From the NCBI GenBank assembly GCA_910574205.1, contig CAJSYJ010000001.1:868001-932000 (forward strand): a DNA stretch of 64,000 bases. The letters are read 5' to 3'. This stretch comes from Bacteroidales bacterium. Lineage in GTDB: Bacteria > Bacteroidota > Bacteroidia > Bacteroidales > Rikenellaceae. Positions 18,692-27,981 of the stretch are shown here, one piece after another. A program made the translations under genes and the position numbers. Positions within the stretch are counted from its first letter, which is position 1. Each line of letters opens with the position of its first letter. Under the pieces are notes generated by a model. It was not told the DNA's origin. It made no database searches and worked only from the letters and a program-made list of their open reading frames with translations.

Positions 18692-18720
18692 AAATCCCCC
18701 GCCCCGGCGGGGATTTTTTA
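18692..18720 (+). terminator. Intrinsic terminator of the fimbrial operon
   Basis: AAATCCCC and GGGGATTT arms (with GCC/GGC inside and one bulged C) are followed by TTTTTTATCG, 85 bases past the last stop. Confidence 0.85.
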
Positions 18721-19184
18721 TCGTCTTTCGCGCAGCATCCGCAAAATCGCGCAGATGCCGCACCTATATATTATATTTATAACCGGCACGAATCCTATCG
18801 AAACTGCCTATCATAATTCCTCGTCCGAAGCATACGCATAAGGCAAGACTATATCGTATACAAAGCTATCGGAAATACATATACCATACACCGCATAGCC
18901 CCGCCTTGTGCGTAGATAACCGCGGCCGCGAAAATATTTTGGAAAAACCTGAAAACTTTTTTTGTTTTTCAAGTTTTATGTATTAAGTTTGCATCGTCGA
19001 AAGGCGACAGACGCCTATATAACGGTGCTCCGCGAAGACCTGCCCCACGCAGACGCGGCCTTGCCGACAACGGCAACGCTCTGCCGCGAACGAAGTTAGC
19101 CGCAGGCATAGCGATACGGGCGGCATTCGCAACCGGCGTGATACGCAACAGCGGGCAACGCATGTAGGCACAAAGCAGACGAGG
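18721..19184. other. Leader and promoter space of the efflux operon
   Basis: No gene is recognised. It is AT-rich to about 18990, then holds a leader of about 190 bases from the promoter at 18961-18991 to the TetR start. No inverted repeat of operator type stands out near the promoter. Confidence 0.5.
18961..18991 (+). promoter_or_regulatory. Consensus Bacteroidetes promoter of tetR-RND operon
   Basis: TTTG (18961-18964), 19-base spacer, TAAGTTTG (18984-18991). Both boxes and spacing match the Bacteroidetes primary sigma consensus exactly, the best promoter in the window. Confidence 0.85.
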
Positions 19185-19823
19185 ATGACACAGAAGGAAC
19201 AGATAATGGATCAGGTCATGGCGATGTTCATCGCCCAAGGGATCAAGTCGGTGCGCATGGACGACATAGCGCGTCAGCTGAGCATATCGAAGCGCACGCT
19301 CTACGAGATGTTCGGCGACAAGGAGGAGCTGCTCTACCAGTGCATAGTCCGACATGCCAAGTCGACCGAGCAGGAGCGTGCCAAGCGCTTCAAGCAGGCC
19401 GACAACTACCTTGAAGTAATGTTGATATGCCTGCGCGAAATGGCCGACAAAGCTACCGTGGCCAACCGCATACGCGAGAACCTGAGAAAGTTCTACCCCA
19501 AGGTGGCCGAAAAACTCTCGAACGAGTTCGAAAGCAGGAGCATAGAACAACTGCGCCAGTGGATCGAGCTATGTATCGATCAGGGTCTTTTCATGCCCAA
19601 AACCGACATAGACATATCGCTGGCCATACTCTACAATACCGCCAACGGCGTATTTTCGAACCGCAACGTATGGCTGCCCGAGGGTGTCGCACCGACGCAG
19701 GTGCTCATAAGTGCGATGATAATCTACATCCGCGGCATGTCTACGGTAAGGGGCGTAGAGATAATCAACGATTTTTGCAACCGTCACTTCGACAATAAAC
19801 CGTTCAAGCAGACGTTAGAATAG
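19185..19823 (+). CDS. TetR/AcrR-family regulator of the RND efflux operon
   Basis: A 212-residue DNA-binding repressor-type protein. The N-terminal helix-turn-helix is clear: IMDQVMAMFIAQGIKSVRMD, then DIARQLSISKRTLYEMFGDK (residues 26-45). The C-terminal ligand-binding part is helical and, as usual, not conserved. It is the first gene after a consensus promoter, and the TolC-like gene starts 30 bases downstream, so it probably autoregulates and controls the efflux genes. The start at 19185 puts the first helix a few residues in, as normal; no Shine-Dalgarno is expected in this phylum. The inducing ligand cannot be read from the sequence. Confidence 0.9.
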   Translation: MTQKEQIMDQVMAMFIAQGIKSVRMDDIARQLSISKRTLYEMFGDKEELLYQCIVRHAKSTEQERAKRFKQADNYLEVMLICLREMADKATVANRIRENLRKFYPKVAEKLSNEFESRSIEQLRQWIELCIDQGLFMPKTDIDISLAILYNTANGVFSNRNVWLPEGVAPTQVLISAMIIYIRGMSTVRGVEIINDFCNRHFDNKPFKQTLE

Positions 19824-19853
19824 ATACAACAAATAAGGAAATAAACAGATAAT

Positions 19854-21236
19854 ATGTTAGGAATGAAGAAGTTTTTTGTGATGTTGTGTGCTGCGGCCAT
19901 GACCGTCCCGACGGCCGGCGCCCAGCTTACGCTGACGCTCGATCGGGCGTTGGAGATGGCGCTCAGCGACAACCCCACCGTAAAGGTGGCCGACTTGGAG
20001 ATCGAGCGTTACGACTATGTGCGCAAACAGACCCTTGCAAACCTCTACCCGCAGATCGACGCGTCGGGGCAGTACACGCGTTCGATCGTCAAGCAGGAGA
20101 TGGCCAAGGGACTCTCGTTCGGTGCCGACAATACGCTGACGGCAACCGGCAACATATCGCTGGCGCTGTTCGTACCATCGGTATACCGTCAGTTGAAGAT
20201 GAACCGCACTGAGATGGCCGCGGCGGTCGAGAGCGCACGCAGCTCGCGCATCGATCTGGTGGCCGACGTGCGTCAGGCATTCTACAACGTGCTGCTGGCC
20301 GAGCAGTCGTACAGAGTATTGCAGGAGTCGGTCGCAACGACGCAGCGCGTGGTGGACAACACCGAGAGACTGTTCAACAACGGTCTGGCCTCGGAGTACG
20401 ACTTCATATCGGCCAAGGTGCAGCTGAGCAACCTGCGCCCGTCGGTGTTGCAGGCAGAGAATGCCATAGAGCTGAGCAAGTTGCAGCTGAAAATGTATCT
20501 GTCGATACCCGAGGATGTCGACATTGCCGTCGCCGGTTCGCTGGACGATCTGCGCAATGTGGTGCTGCTCGGCTCGGACAACCTCTCGACCGACATATCG
20601 CACAACTCGTCGCTGCGCACGCTCGACCTGCAACGCGAGCTGTTGGAGCATCAGGTCAAGCTGATCCAGACCCAGAGAATGCCGACCATAGCCGCATTCG
20701 GCTCGGCGATATATACTGGTAACGACATGGAGCGCATGGATTTCAGCAGCATGATGGGCGGCGGCTCGAAGCCCGAGGGCGGCACCGGCGAGGCCATAGC
20801 GCAGGCATCGTCGAACAGCTTCTGGTGGCAGCACCCGATCAACGTCGGCTTGCAGATATCGATTCCGATATTCTCGGGATTCTCGAAGACCAACCAGGTG
20901 CGCTCGGTGCGCAACCAGATCGCGCAGCTCGACCTGCAACGCGGATATGCCGAAGAGGGTGTGGTCTTGCAGATACGACAGTCGATAAACAACCTGCTGA
21001 CCTCGCGCGAGACCATGCTCTCGAACGAGATGACGGTAGATCAGGCTCAGAAGGCATACGACATCTCGCTGACGCGCTACGACGCGGGTGCCGGCACGAT
21101 CCTCGAACTCAACACGGCACAGTTGCAGCTGACGCAGGCGCAGCTCAACTACTCGCAGTCGATATACGACTACCTGTCGGCACGTGCCGAGTACGACCGT
21201 GTAGCGGGCAACGACGAATACGCCAACCGCGAGTAG
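19854..21236 (+). CDS. TolC-family outer-membrane efflux protein
   Basis: Outer-membrane channel of a tripartite pump. The 460 residues start MLGMKKFFVMLCAAAMTVPT, with cleavage after TAGAQ; translation could equally begin at the second Met (19863). The two homologous OEP halves are visible: the first with LTLDRALEMALSDNPTVKVA and the second with VRSVRNQIAQLDLQRGYAEE and ETMLSNEMTVDQAQKAYDIS, each rich in long alpha-helical heptads with Asn/Gln. It belongs to an operon with the TetR gene upstream (30 bases) and the membrane-fusion gene downstream (45 bases). Substrate is unknown; the co-encoded RND subunit suggests drugs, bile salts or other amphiphiles. Confidence 0.93.
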   Translation: MLGMKKFFVMLCAAAMTVPTAGAQLTLTLDRALEMALSDNPTVKVADLEIERYDYVRKQTLANLYPQIDASGQYTRSIVKQEMAKGLSFGADNTLTATGNISLALFVPSVYRQLKMNRTEMAAAVESARSSRIDLVADVRQAFYNVLLAEQSYRVLQESVATTQRVVDNTERLFNNGLASEYDFISAKVQLSNLRPSVLQAENAIELSKLQLKMYLSIPEDVDIAVAGSLDDLRNVVLLGSDNLSTDISHNSSLRTLDLQRELLEHQVKLIQTQRMPTIAAFGSAIYTGNDMERMDFSSMMGGGSKPEGGTGEAIAQASSNSFWWQHPINVGLQISIPIFSGFSKTNQVRSVRNQIAQLDLQRGYAEEGVVLQIRQSINNLLTSRETMLSNEMTVDQAQKAYDISLTRYDAGAGTILELNTAQLQLTQAQLNYSQSIYDYLSARAEYDRVAGNDEYANRE

Positions 21237-21281
21237 CCACGATAGAAAACAATAAAACAGAAAGATAGAAAGAGAAACGTT

Positions 21282-22307
21282 ATGAAAAAGAGTTTAGTGT
21301 TGTTGATTGCGGCAGCCGCGATGGTAGCCTGCAACTCGAAATCGAAGAGCGACCAGACCAAGACCGAGGAGAAGGCCGTGCTGACCAAGTGCGCTGCGGT
21401 TACGGCCGAGACGGTACACATAACCGAGACCTACACCTCGGAGATAGAGCCCTTCAAGGAGAACGATATAACGCCCGCTGCCAGCGGGCTTCACATAGAC
21501 CGCATACTGGTTGACGTAGGCGACCGCGTGGCTGCCGGCCAGGTGGTGGCGACGCTCGAAAAGACCACGCTGCGCCAGCAGGAATCGCAGCTCAACATAG
21601 TCGAGGACGTATACAAGCGCATGAAGCCCGTATATGAGGCGGGCGGCATCTCGGCACAGGAGCTCGTGCAGTACGAGAACCAGTACAACATGCAGAAGGA
21701 GGTGGTGGAGAACCTGCGCCGCAACTCGGAGGTGCGCTCGCCCATATCGGGTGTCGTGACGGCACGCAACTTCGAGCCGGGCGACCTGTTCGGCGGCCAG
21801 CCCATACTGCACATCATGCAGATCGACAAGTTGAAGGTCATGGCCAACATCTCGGAGCAGTACTTCGCCGATGTCAAGGTGGGCATGCCCGTTCAGGTAT
21901 CGGTCGACATCTACCCCGGCGAGACATTCGAGGGTCGCGTATCGCTCATATACCCTGCTCTGGACACGGCCACCAGAACATTCAAGGTGGAGGTCACGCT
22001 GCCCAACACCCAGAACAAGCTGCGTCCGGGAATGTATGCCCGCGCGACCTTCGACATGGGCACCAAGGAGGGAATCATGGTACCCGACATCTCGATATTG
22101 AAGCAGAGCGGCTCCAACGAGCGCTATGTATACGTGATCGAGGGCGACAAGGCGACGCGACGCTCGGTGCGCACGGGACGTCAGGTCGAAGACCGCATCG
22201 ACATCCTGTCGGGCGTTTCGGTCGGCGAGAAGGTTGCCACCACCGCACTGACCAAGCTCAGCGACGGCGCTAAGATCGAACTGGCCGGCAGCGCCGACAA
22301 CCGATAA
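21282..22307 (+). CDS. RND efflux membrane-fusion (periplasmic adaptor) lipoprotein
   Basis: Adaptor linking the inner-membrane RND pump to the TolC-like channel. The 341 residues start MKKSLVLLIAAAAMVAC, a lipoprotein signal with Cys17. The HlyD/AcrA layout follows: barrel-sandwich half with GLHIDRILVDVGDRVAAGQV (lipoyl-like, about 68-87), a short helical hairpin around ESQLNIVEDVYKRMKPVYEA, the second lipoyl half SPISGVVTARNFEPGDLFGG, then beta-barrel and membrane-proximal domains. The hairpin is short, as in many Bacteroidetes adaptors. It is 45 bases from the TolC-like gene and 107 from the pump gene. Confidence 0.93.
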   Translation: MKKSLVLLIAAAAMVACNSKSKSDQTKTEEKAVLTKCAAVTAETVHITETYTSEIEPFKENDITPAASGLHIDRILVDVGDRVAAGQVVATLEKTTLRQQESQLNIVEDVYKRMKPVYEAGGISAQELVQYENQYNMQKEVVENLRRNSEVRSPISGVVTARNFEPGDLFGGQPILHIMQIDKLKVMANISEQYFADVKVGMPVQVSVDIYPGETFEGRVSLIYPALDTATRTFKVEVTLPNTQNKLRPGMYARATFDMGTKEGIMVPDISILKQSGSNERYVYVIEGDKATRRSVRTGRQVEDRIDILSGVSVGEKVATTALTKLSDGAKIELAGSADNR

Positions 22308-22414
22308 CCCGTCCCCCGGCAACGACAACGTCAGCCCGGGCGGATATCGTCCGGCCAAGGTCGCAGACAGCCGGATAAGCCGTATAAAAAGAAAAACATC
22401 TTGACAATCGAACA

Positions 22415-25400
22415 ATGAAAATATACGAAACCGCGGTACGAAAACCCATTTCTATCGCACTTATATTCATAGGCGTCGTCGTCTTCGGTCTGTTCTCGCT
22501 GATGAACCTCGGCGTAGACCAGTACCCCGATATCGAGGTGCCCTATATAAGCGTTATCTCGACCTATCCGGGCGCCAACGCATCGGACATCGAGACCAAC
22601 GTGACACGCGTGTTGGAGGATAACCTCAACACCGTCAACAACCTGAAAAAGATCACTTCGCGCTCGTCGGACAACGTCTCGATGGTGTCGTTGGAGTTCG
22701 AGTACGGATCCGACCTCACGGAGGCGGCCAACGAAGTGCGCGACGTAGTGAGCCGTACGCAGTCGTTGCTGCCCGACGATGTGGACTACCCCACCGTATT
22801 CAAGTTCTCGTCGTCGATGATTCCGGTCATGATGCTCGCCGTCACGGCCGACGAGAGCTACGCGGCTCTGGCCAAGATTCTCGACGACAAAATGGTCAAC
22901 GAGTTGAACCGTATCGACGGTGTGGGCTCGGTATCGGTCATCGGTGCCCCCGAGCGTGAGATACAGGTCAATGTCGATCCCAAGCGCATCGAGGCCTACG
23001 GCCTTACGGTCGAGTCGTTAGGTCAGCTCATAGCCGCCGAGAATGTCAACGTCCCCGGCGGAACGATCGACATCGGCAACAACACATTCAACGTCAAGGC
23101 CGACGGCGAGTTCACGGCCAGCGACCAGCTGCGCCAGATCGTCGTCTCGAACACCGGCGGACGCACGGTCATGCTCGAAGACGTGGCCGAGATACGCGAT
23201 ACGCTCGAAAAGGCCACCATGGACGAGCGTATCAACGGCCGTCTGGGCGTGCGTGTGATCGTACAGAAGCAGTCGGGATCTAACACCGTAGACATCGTAC
23301 ACGCCGTGCAGGCCAAGATGGAGAAGATCATCCCCACGCTGCCCAAGGACGTCGAGGTACGTACCATATACGAGAGCTCGCAGGAGATCACCGACGCCAT
23401 CGCCTCGCTGGGCGAGACGATCATGTATGCGTTCATATTCGTCATACTGGTGGTGATGATATTCCTCGGCCGCTGGCGTGCGACGTTCATCATCTGTCTT
23501 ACGATACCCATATCGCTCGTCTGCGCATTCATATATCTGTATGCGACCGGCTCGACGCTGAACATCATATCGCTGTCGGCACTCTCGATCGCAATCGGTA
23601 TGGTCGTCGACGATGCGATCGTGGTATTGGAGAACATCACGACCCATATCGAGCGCGGCTCGAAGCCCAAAGAGGCGGCGATCTACGCCACCAACGAGGT
23701 GTGGCTGTCGGTCATCGCAACCACGCTCGTGGTCGTTGCGGTGTTCCTGCCCCTTACGATGATCTCGGGTCTGTCGGGTATTCTGTTCCGCGAGCTGGGC
23801 TGGATCGTTACCATAGTCGTCTGCGTGTCGACCACGGCCGCCATTACCCTTACCCCGATGCTGTCGGCATATCTGCTCAAAATATCGGGCGGCGTACACG
23901 ACTACAAGGGTATCGGCATAGTATACAAGCCTATCGACAAGGCTCTGAACTGGCTCGACGATGCCTACGAGCGTGCGCTGAGATTCGTGGTCAAGTGGCG
24001 CAAGTCTACCATAGCCGTGCTCATGGCTGTCTTCGTCGCCTCGCTCGGACTCATAGCGACCGTACCCACGGAGTTCTTCCCGCCCACCGATAACGCCCGT
24101 ATCTCTATGGAGATCAAGCTCGACCAGAACCTTGCCGTGGAGTATACTTCGAAAGTGGCGCGTCATATCGACTCGATCATCTACCAGAAGTATCCCGAAG
24201 TGTATCTGGTTTCGGCCTCGGCCGGCGCCAACTCGTCGGACAACGCCTTCGCGGCGATGCAGACCACCGGTTCGCACATCATCAACTACAACTTGAAGAT
24301 GCCGCGCAAGACCGACATGGAGCGCAAGTCTATATACGAAATATCGGACGAGCTGCGCCGCGAGCTTGACAACATACCGGAGATAATGAGCTACACCGTA
24401 ATCCCCGGCGGCCAGCAGGGCGGCATGAGCGGCGGCAGCAACGTCACGATCAAGGTCTTCGGACACAATATGGACGATGCCATGGCGGTGGCCAACGACC
24501 TTAAAGTGAAGATGGCGGCGCTCAGCGGCACGCGTGACGTGCAGCTCTCGCGCGACGACCTGCGTCCCGAGTACAACGTGGTCTTCGACCGCGACAGGCT
24601 CTCGTACTACGGTCTGTCGAGCGCGACGGCCTCGCAGTTCGTGCGCAACCGAATCAACGGTTACGAGTGCTCGAAGTATCGCGAGGACGGCGACGAGTAC
24701 GACATCGTGGTACGCTACGCCGAGCCGTTCCGCACGTCGATCAAGGACATAGAGGACATCATGCTTTACAGCCCGACGGGACGTCCGGTGCGTCTGGGCG
24801 AGGTGGCTACGGTCAGCGAGGAGTTCGCAACGCCCGAGATCGAGCGCGAGAACCGTCAGCGTATCATTTCGGTCGAGGCGGCACTGGGTGCAGGCGTGGC
24901 TCTGGGCGACGTGCTGGTCGAGGTGCAGCAGCTGATCGACAGCTACGAGACGCCGATGGGCATATCGCTCGACATCGGCGGTACGGTCGAGGATCAGGGC
25001 GACGCATTCAGCGACATAGGCATGCTGCTCATACTTATAGTCATACTGGTGTACATAGTCATGGCGACGCAGTTCGAGTCGCTGATGTATCCCTTCATCA
25101 TCATGTTTACAATACCGTTCGCATTCACGGGCGTGTTCGTGGCACTGTGGGCTACCCAGACGCCGCTGTCGATCATCGCGCTTATCGGCGCCATAATGCT
25201 GGTGGGTATCGTTACGAAGAACGGTATCGTGATGGTCGACTACATGAACCTGCTCGTCGAGCGCGGCACGGAGCTTAAAGACGCCGTGATTGCCGGCGGC
25301 AAGAGCCGTCTGCGTCCGGTGCTGATGACCTCGCTGACGACGGTGCTGGGTATGGTGCCTATGGCAATGGGTATCGGCAACGGCTCGGAGACATGGCAGC

Positions 25401-25579
25401 CTATGGGTATCGCCGTGGCCGGCGGTCTGACCTTCTCGACGTTCCTCACGCTATTCATCGTGCCGGCGCTCTATGCGATGCTCGAAGGCCGCAAGGAGCG
25501 CAAGGCCAAGCGAAAGGCACGCCGTCAGGCCGAGACCGAGGAGTTTATCAAGAAGCAGTTGAACGCTAAAAAACAGTAA
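22415..25579 (+). CDS. RND-family multidrug efflux permease
   Basis: Inner-membrane proton-driven pump of the AcrB/MexB-like HAE1 class. At 1054 residues it is full length. It begins with the usual MKIYETAVRKPISIALIFIG and first membrane segment; two periplasmic docking/pore loops alternate with clusters of membrane helices. The TM4 motif SIAIGMVVDDAIVVLENITT near residue 390-410 carries the conserved Asp pair used in proton relay. The second half contains IGAIMLVGIVTKNGIVMVDY and ends in a basic cytoplasmic tail (GRKERKAKRKARRQAE). Neighbours are the matching adaptor and channel genes and, four bases on, a PG0541-like gene. Confidence 0.96.
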   Translation: MKIYETAVRKPISIALIFIGVVVFGLFSLMNLGVDQYPDIEVPYISVISTYPGANASDIETNVTRVLEDNLNTVNNLKKITSRSSDNVSMVSLEFEYGSDLTEAANEVRDVVSRTQSLLPDDVDYPTVFKFSSSMIPVMMLAVTADESYAALAKILDDKMVNELNRIDGVGSVSVIGAPEREIQVNVDPKRIEAYGLTVESLGQLIAAENVNVPGGTIDIGNNTFNVKADGEFTASDQLRQIVVSNTGGRTVMLEDVAEIRDTLEKATMDERINGRLGVRVIVQKQSGSNTVDIVHAVQAKMEKIIPTLPKDVEVRTIYESSQEITDAIASLGETIMYAFIFVILVVMIFLGRWRATFIICLTIPISLVCAFIYLYATGSTLNIISLSALSIAIGMVVDDAIVVLENITTHIERGSKPKEAAIYATNEVWLSVIATTLVVVAVFLPLTMISGLSGILFRELGWIVTIVVCVSTTAAITLTPMLSAYLLKISGGVHDYKGIGIVYKPIDKALNWLDDAYERALRFVVKWRKSTIAVLMAVFVASLGLIATVPTEFFPPTDNARISMEIKLDQNLAVEYTSKVARHIDSIIYQKYPEVYLVSASAGANSSDNAFAAMQTTGSHIINYNLKMPRKTDMERKSIYEISDELRRELDNIPEIMSYTVIPGGQQGGMSGGSNVTIKVFGHNMDDAMAVANDLKVKMAALSGTRDVQLSRDDLRPEYNVVFDRDRLSYYGLSSATASQFVRNRINGYECSKYREDGDEYDIVVRYAEPFRTSIKDIEDIMLYSPTGRPVRLGEVATVSEEFATPEIERENRQRIISVEAALGAGVALGDVLVEVQQLIDSYETPMGISLDIGGTVEDQGDAFSDIGMLLILIVILVYIVMATQFESLMYPFIIMFTIPFAFTGVFVALWATQTPLSIIALIGAIMLVGIVTKNGIVMVDYMNLLVERGTELKDAVIAGGKSRLRPVLMTSLTTVLGMVPMAMGIGNGSETWQPMGIAVAGGLTFSTFLTLFIVPALYAMLEGRKERKAKRKARRQAETEEFIKKQLNAKKQ

Positions 25580-25583
25580 TGCA

Positions 25584-25877
25584 ATGAAGGCAATATTCAT
25601 ATCGTACAACCAGGCCCTTACCGACCGCATAAACGACATGCTCGACAAAAACGGCGTGCGCGGCTTCACCCGCTGGGCGCTTACCGAGGGTCGCGGCTCG
25701 TACACGGGCGAACCCCACTACGGCACGCACGCATGGCCGTCGATGAACACCTCGCTGCTGGCGATCGTGGAGGACGAGAAGATCCCCGTACTGCTCGACG
25801 CGCTGCGCGAGATCGACTCGACGACCGAGCAGCAGGGCTCGCGGGCATTCGTCTGGAATATCGAACAGGCGATGTAA
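25584..25877 (+). CDS. PG0541-family transporter-associated small protein
   Basis: A 97-residue soluble protein starting four bases after the RND permease stop, so very probably translationally coupled. The sequence (KAIFISYNQALTDRINDMLD, GSYTGEPHYGTHAWPSMNTS, LLAIVEDEKIPVLLDALREI) resembles the small P-II-like ferredoxin-fold proteins that follow RND operons in Bacteroidetes. By analogy with P-II it may bind a small ligand and modulate the pump, but no function has been shown that can be read here. Conserved His/Trp in the central GEPHYGTHAWP loop would be a natural ligand or metal site. Recognition of the family is good; the role is open. Confidence 0.8.
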   Translation: MKAIFISYNQALTDRINDMLDKNGVRGFTRWALTEGRGSYTGEPHYGTHAWPSMNTSLLAIVEDEKIPVLLDALREIDSTTEQQGSRAFVWNIEQAM

Positions 25878-25901
25878 ACACAACTCATCTTCATAACAGT
25901 G

Positions 25902-25939
25902 TTCCGGGCGGGGTCGGCATGACTCCGCCCGGAATTTTT
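25902..25939 (+). terminator. Intrinsic terminator of the efflux operon
   Basis: A 14-bp stem (TTCCGGGCGGGGTC with GACTCCGCCCGGAA, one G-T pair) closes GGCAT and is followed by TTTTTA. Confidence 0.88.
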
Positions 25940-25972
25940 AGTCCGGGCGACGCGTTATTGGCGAATTTGTAG

Positions 25973-25980
25973 TAATTTTG
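25973..25980 (+). promoter_or_regulatory. -7 box with predicted leaderless start
   Basis: TAATTTTG ends five bases before the ATG at 25986, so transcription should start at or within a base or two of the codon. No clear TTTG -33 box is present. Confidence 0.55.
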
Positions 25981-25985
25981 TCTCC

Positions 25986-26780
25986 ATGAAAGTTACGTTC
26001 CTCGGTACGGGTACCTCGCAGGGCGTGCCCGTAATAGGGTGCGGCTGCGACGTGTGCCGCTCGACGGACAGCCGCGACAAGAGGCTGCGCACCTCGGCCA
26101 TGGTCGAGTACCGCGGCCGGCGGATAATTATCGACGCCGGGCCCGACTTCCGCTATCAGATGCTCCGCACGGGTGTCACGCATATAGATGCGATACTGCT
26201 CACGCACGAGCACAAGGACCATACGGGAGGCATAGACGACGTGCGGCCGTTCAACTTCGTCGACTACCCCGTAATACACCGCGTGGACATATACGCCACC
26301 CGCCGCACGGCAGCGTGCGTGCGCAAGGATTTAGACTATGCCTTCGTCGCGGACAAATACAGGGGCGTGCCCGAGATCGACCTGCACGAGTTCGACGCCG
26401 GCAGGCCGTTCGAGGCGGCCGGGATAACGGTCGTACCGATATCGGGGCTCCACTCCGAAAGATTCGACGTCACGGGGTACAGAATCGGCAGGTTCGCCTA
26501 CCTTACCGATTTCAGCTACATAGCCCCCGAGCAGGTCGGGCTGCTGGCCGGAGTCGATACTCTCGTGGTAAACGCCCTGAGGTGGCGTCACAGCGGCAAG
26601 CCCTCGCCGTCGCACTTCATCGTCGACGAGGCGCTGCAACTTATCGCCCGGGTCGCGCCGCGAAAGGCTTATCTGACTCACATGTCGCACGAAATAGGTC
26701 TGCATGCCGAAGCGGCGAAGCGTCTGTGCGCCGGTGTGGAGTTCGCCTTCGACACGTTGCAGATAGATGTCGAAGAGTGA
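25986..26780 (+). CDS. MBL-fold metallo-hydrolase (PhnP-like)
   Basis: A 264-residue cytosolic metal-dependent hydrolase. The start MKVTFLGTGTSQGVPVIGCG is the conserved opening of the PhnP/RNase Z-like branch. A Cys cluster GCGCDVC at residues 18-24, seen in PhnP-type proteins, can hold a structural zinc. The metal motif THEHKDHTGG is near residues 73-82 (HxHxDH), with further ligands expected at DAGPDF, GLHSERF and the C-terminal HMSHEIG. PhnP hydrolyses cyclic phosphate esters; homologues in Bacteroidetes have no proven substrate, so the precise reaction is left open. It stands alone, after the efflux terminator and 90 bases before the dehydrogenase gene. Confidence 0.88.
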   Translation: MKVTFLGTGTSQGVPVIGCGCDVCRSTDSRDKRLRTSAMVEYRGRRIIIDAGPDFRYQMLRTGVTHIDAILLTHEHKDHTGGIDDVRPFNFVDYPVIHRVDIYATRRTAACVRKDLDYAFVADKYRGVPEIDLHEFDAGRPFEAAGITVVPISGLHSERFDVTGYRIGRFAYLTDFSYIAPEQVGLLAGVDTLVVNALRWRHSGKPSPSHFIVDEALQLIARVAPRKAYLTHMSHEIGLHAEAAKRLCAGVEFAFDTLQIDVEE

Positions 26781-26870
26781 TGCCGCACAGAGCTGAGCGG
26801 AGACGGATGCCGCATTGCCGACAGCACGGCACGGCAGTGCAATGGATGATACGCAATAAAAACATATAGA

Positions 26871-27692
26871 ATGAAACTCGGTCTTAAAGGAAAAGTCGTC
26901 GTCATAACGGGAGCTTCGTCGGGCATCGGCGCAGCCATGGCACGCGAATATGCCGCCGACGGCGCATGCGTCGTACTGGGCGCACGGCAGCAGGACAAGC
27001 TGCGACAAATAGTCGAAGAGATAGAGCAGAGGGGCGGCAAGGCGGCATACGCCGTGACGGACGTGACGTCGGCCGACGACTGCCGCAGGCTCGTCGAGAC
27101 GGCCGTGGAGCGGTTCGGCGGCATCGACGCGATGATATGCAACGCCGGACTGTCGATGCGCGCTCTGTTCGACGAGTGCGATCTGGAAGTGCTGCACCGC
27201 CTTATGGATGTCAACTTCTGGGGCACGGTCAACTGCACGAAGTTCGCGCTGCCGTATCTTCAACGCTCGAAGGGGTCGCTGGTGGGAATATCGTCGGTGG
27301 CGGGTCTGCACGGGCTGCCAGGCCGCACGGGCTACTCGGCCTCGAAGTATGCCATGACCGGATTCTTGGAGACGATCCGCATCGAGAATCTCAAAAAGGG
27401 GCTGCACGTAATGGTGGCATGTCCGGGATTCACGGCCTCGAACGTCCGCTTCTCGGCGCTCACGGCCGACGGCTCGATGCAGGGCGCGACGCCGCGCAAC
27501 GAGGGCAAGATGATGTCGCCCGAGCAGGTCGCACGCATCGTCGCCCGCGGCATACGCCGCCGCAAACGTCTCTGTCTGATGGAATGGGAGGGACGCGGCA
27601 CGCACCTGCTGAAAAAGTTCTGCCCCGGTCTGGTCGACAGACTCTTCTACGCCGTAATGGCCAAAGAGCCCGACTCGCCGCTGGGCAAATAG
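26871..27692 (+). CDS. Short-chain dehydrogenase/reductase
   Basis: A 273-residue classical SDR oxidoreductase using NAD(P)H. The Rossmann glycine motif TGASSGIGAAMA is at residues 13-24, followed by ARQQDKLR, which with the preceding Arg favours NADP. NAG appears as CNAGLS near residue 91. The catalytic set is Ser in GISSVAGLHG and Tyr/Lys in GYSASKYAM (about 156-164). A basic C-terminal segment (GIRRRKRLCLMEWEGRG) followed by a hydrophobic stretch is typical of SDRs acting on lipid or sphinganine-like substrates, but the substrate is not inferable. It is possibly cotranscribed with the metallo-hydrolase gene. Confidence 0.92.
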   Translation: MKLGLKGKVVVITGASSGIGAAMAREYAADGACVVLGARQQDKLRQIVEEIEQRGGKAAYAVTDVTSADDCRRLVETAVERFGGIDAMICNAGLSMRALFDECDLEVLHRLMDVNFWGTVNCTKFALPYLQRSKGSLVGISSVAGLHGLPGRTGYSASKYAMTGFLETIRIENLKKGLHVMVACPGFTASNVRFSALTADGSMQGATPRNEGKMMSPEQVARIVARGIRRRKRLCLMEWEGRGTHLLKKFCPGLVDRLFYAVMAKEPDSPLGK

Positions 27693-27722
27693 CCGCGGCC
27701 TGACCAAAGCCGATACTCATAC

Positions 27723-27755
27723 GACCGCCGCGCCGACAAGCCCGGCGGTCTTTTT
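27723..27755 (+). terminator. Intrinsic terminator after the SDR gene
   Basis: Arms GACCGCC and GGCGGTC are separated by a 12-base loop and followed by TTTTTACC. Confidence 0.75.
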
Positions 27756-27831
27756 ACCTGACGATAACGGCGATTGACCGGCAAAAAATGGCGTTCGGTT
27801 GATATTATGGCTTGCCGATCGAAAAATTGTA

Positions 27832-27839
27832 TATCTTTG
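27832..27839 (+). promoter_or_regulatory. -7 box upstream of the Trp/Ser-rich lipoprotein gene
   Basis: TATCTTTG fits TAnnTTTG; TTG at 27812-27814 is a possible -33. The leader would be about 135 bases long. Confidence 0.6.
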
Positions 27840-27981
27840 TAACGGGGGAATAGACGAAAAACGGTACGATTTTCGTTCGGCGTCGAAAAGCCCCCTCCCC
27901 GAATGAGGCTGGCAACGGTGTATCCGCCCGCCCCGACAAGGGAAACGGACTTTGAAAAACACTACTTAAACATCGGACGTC

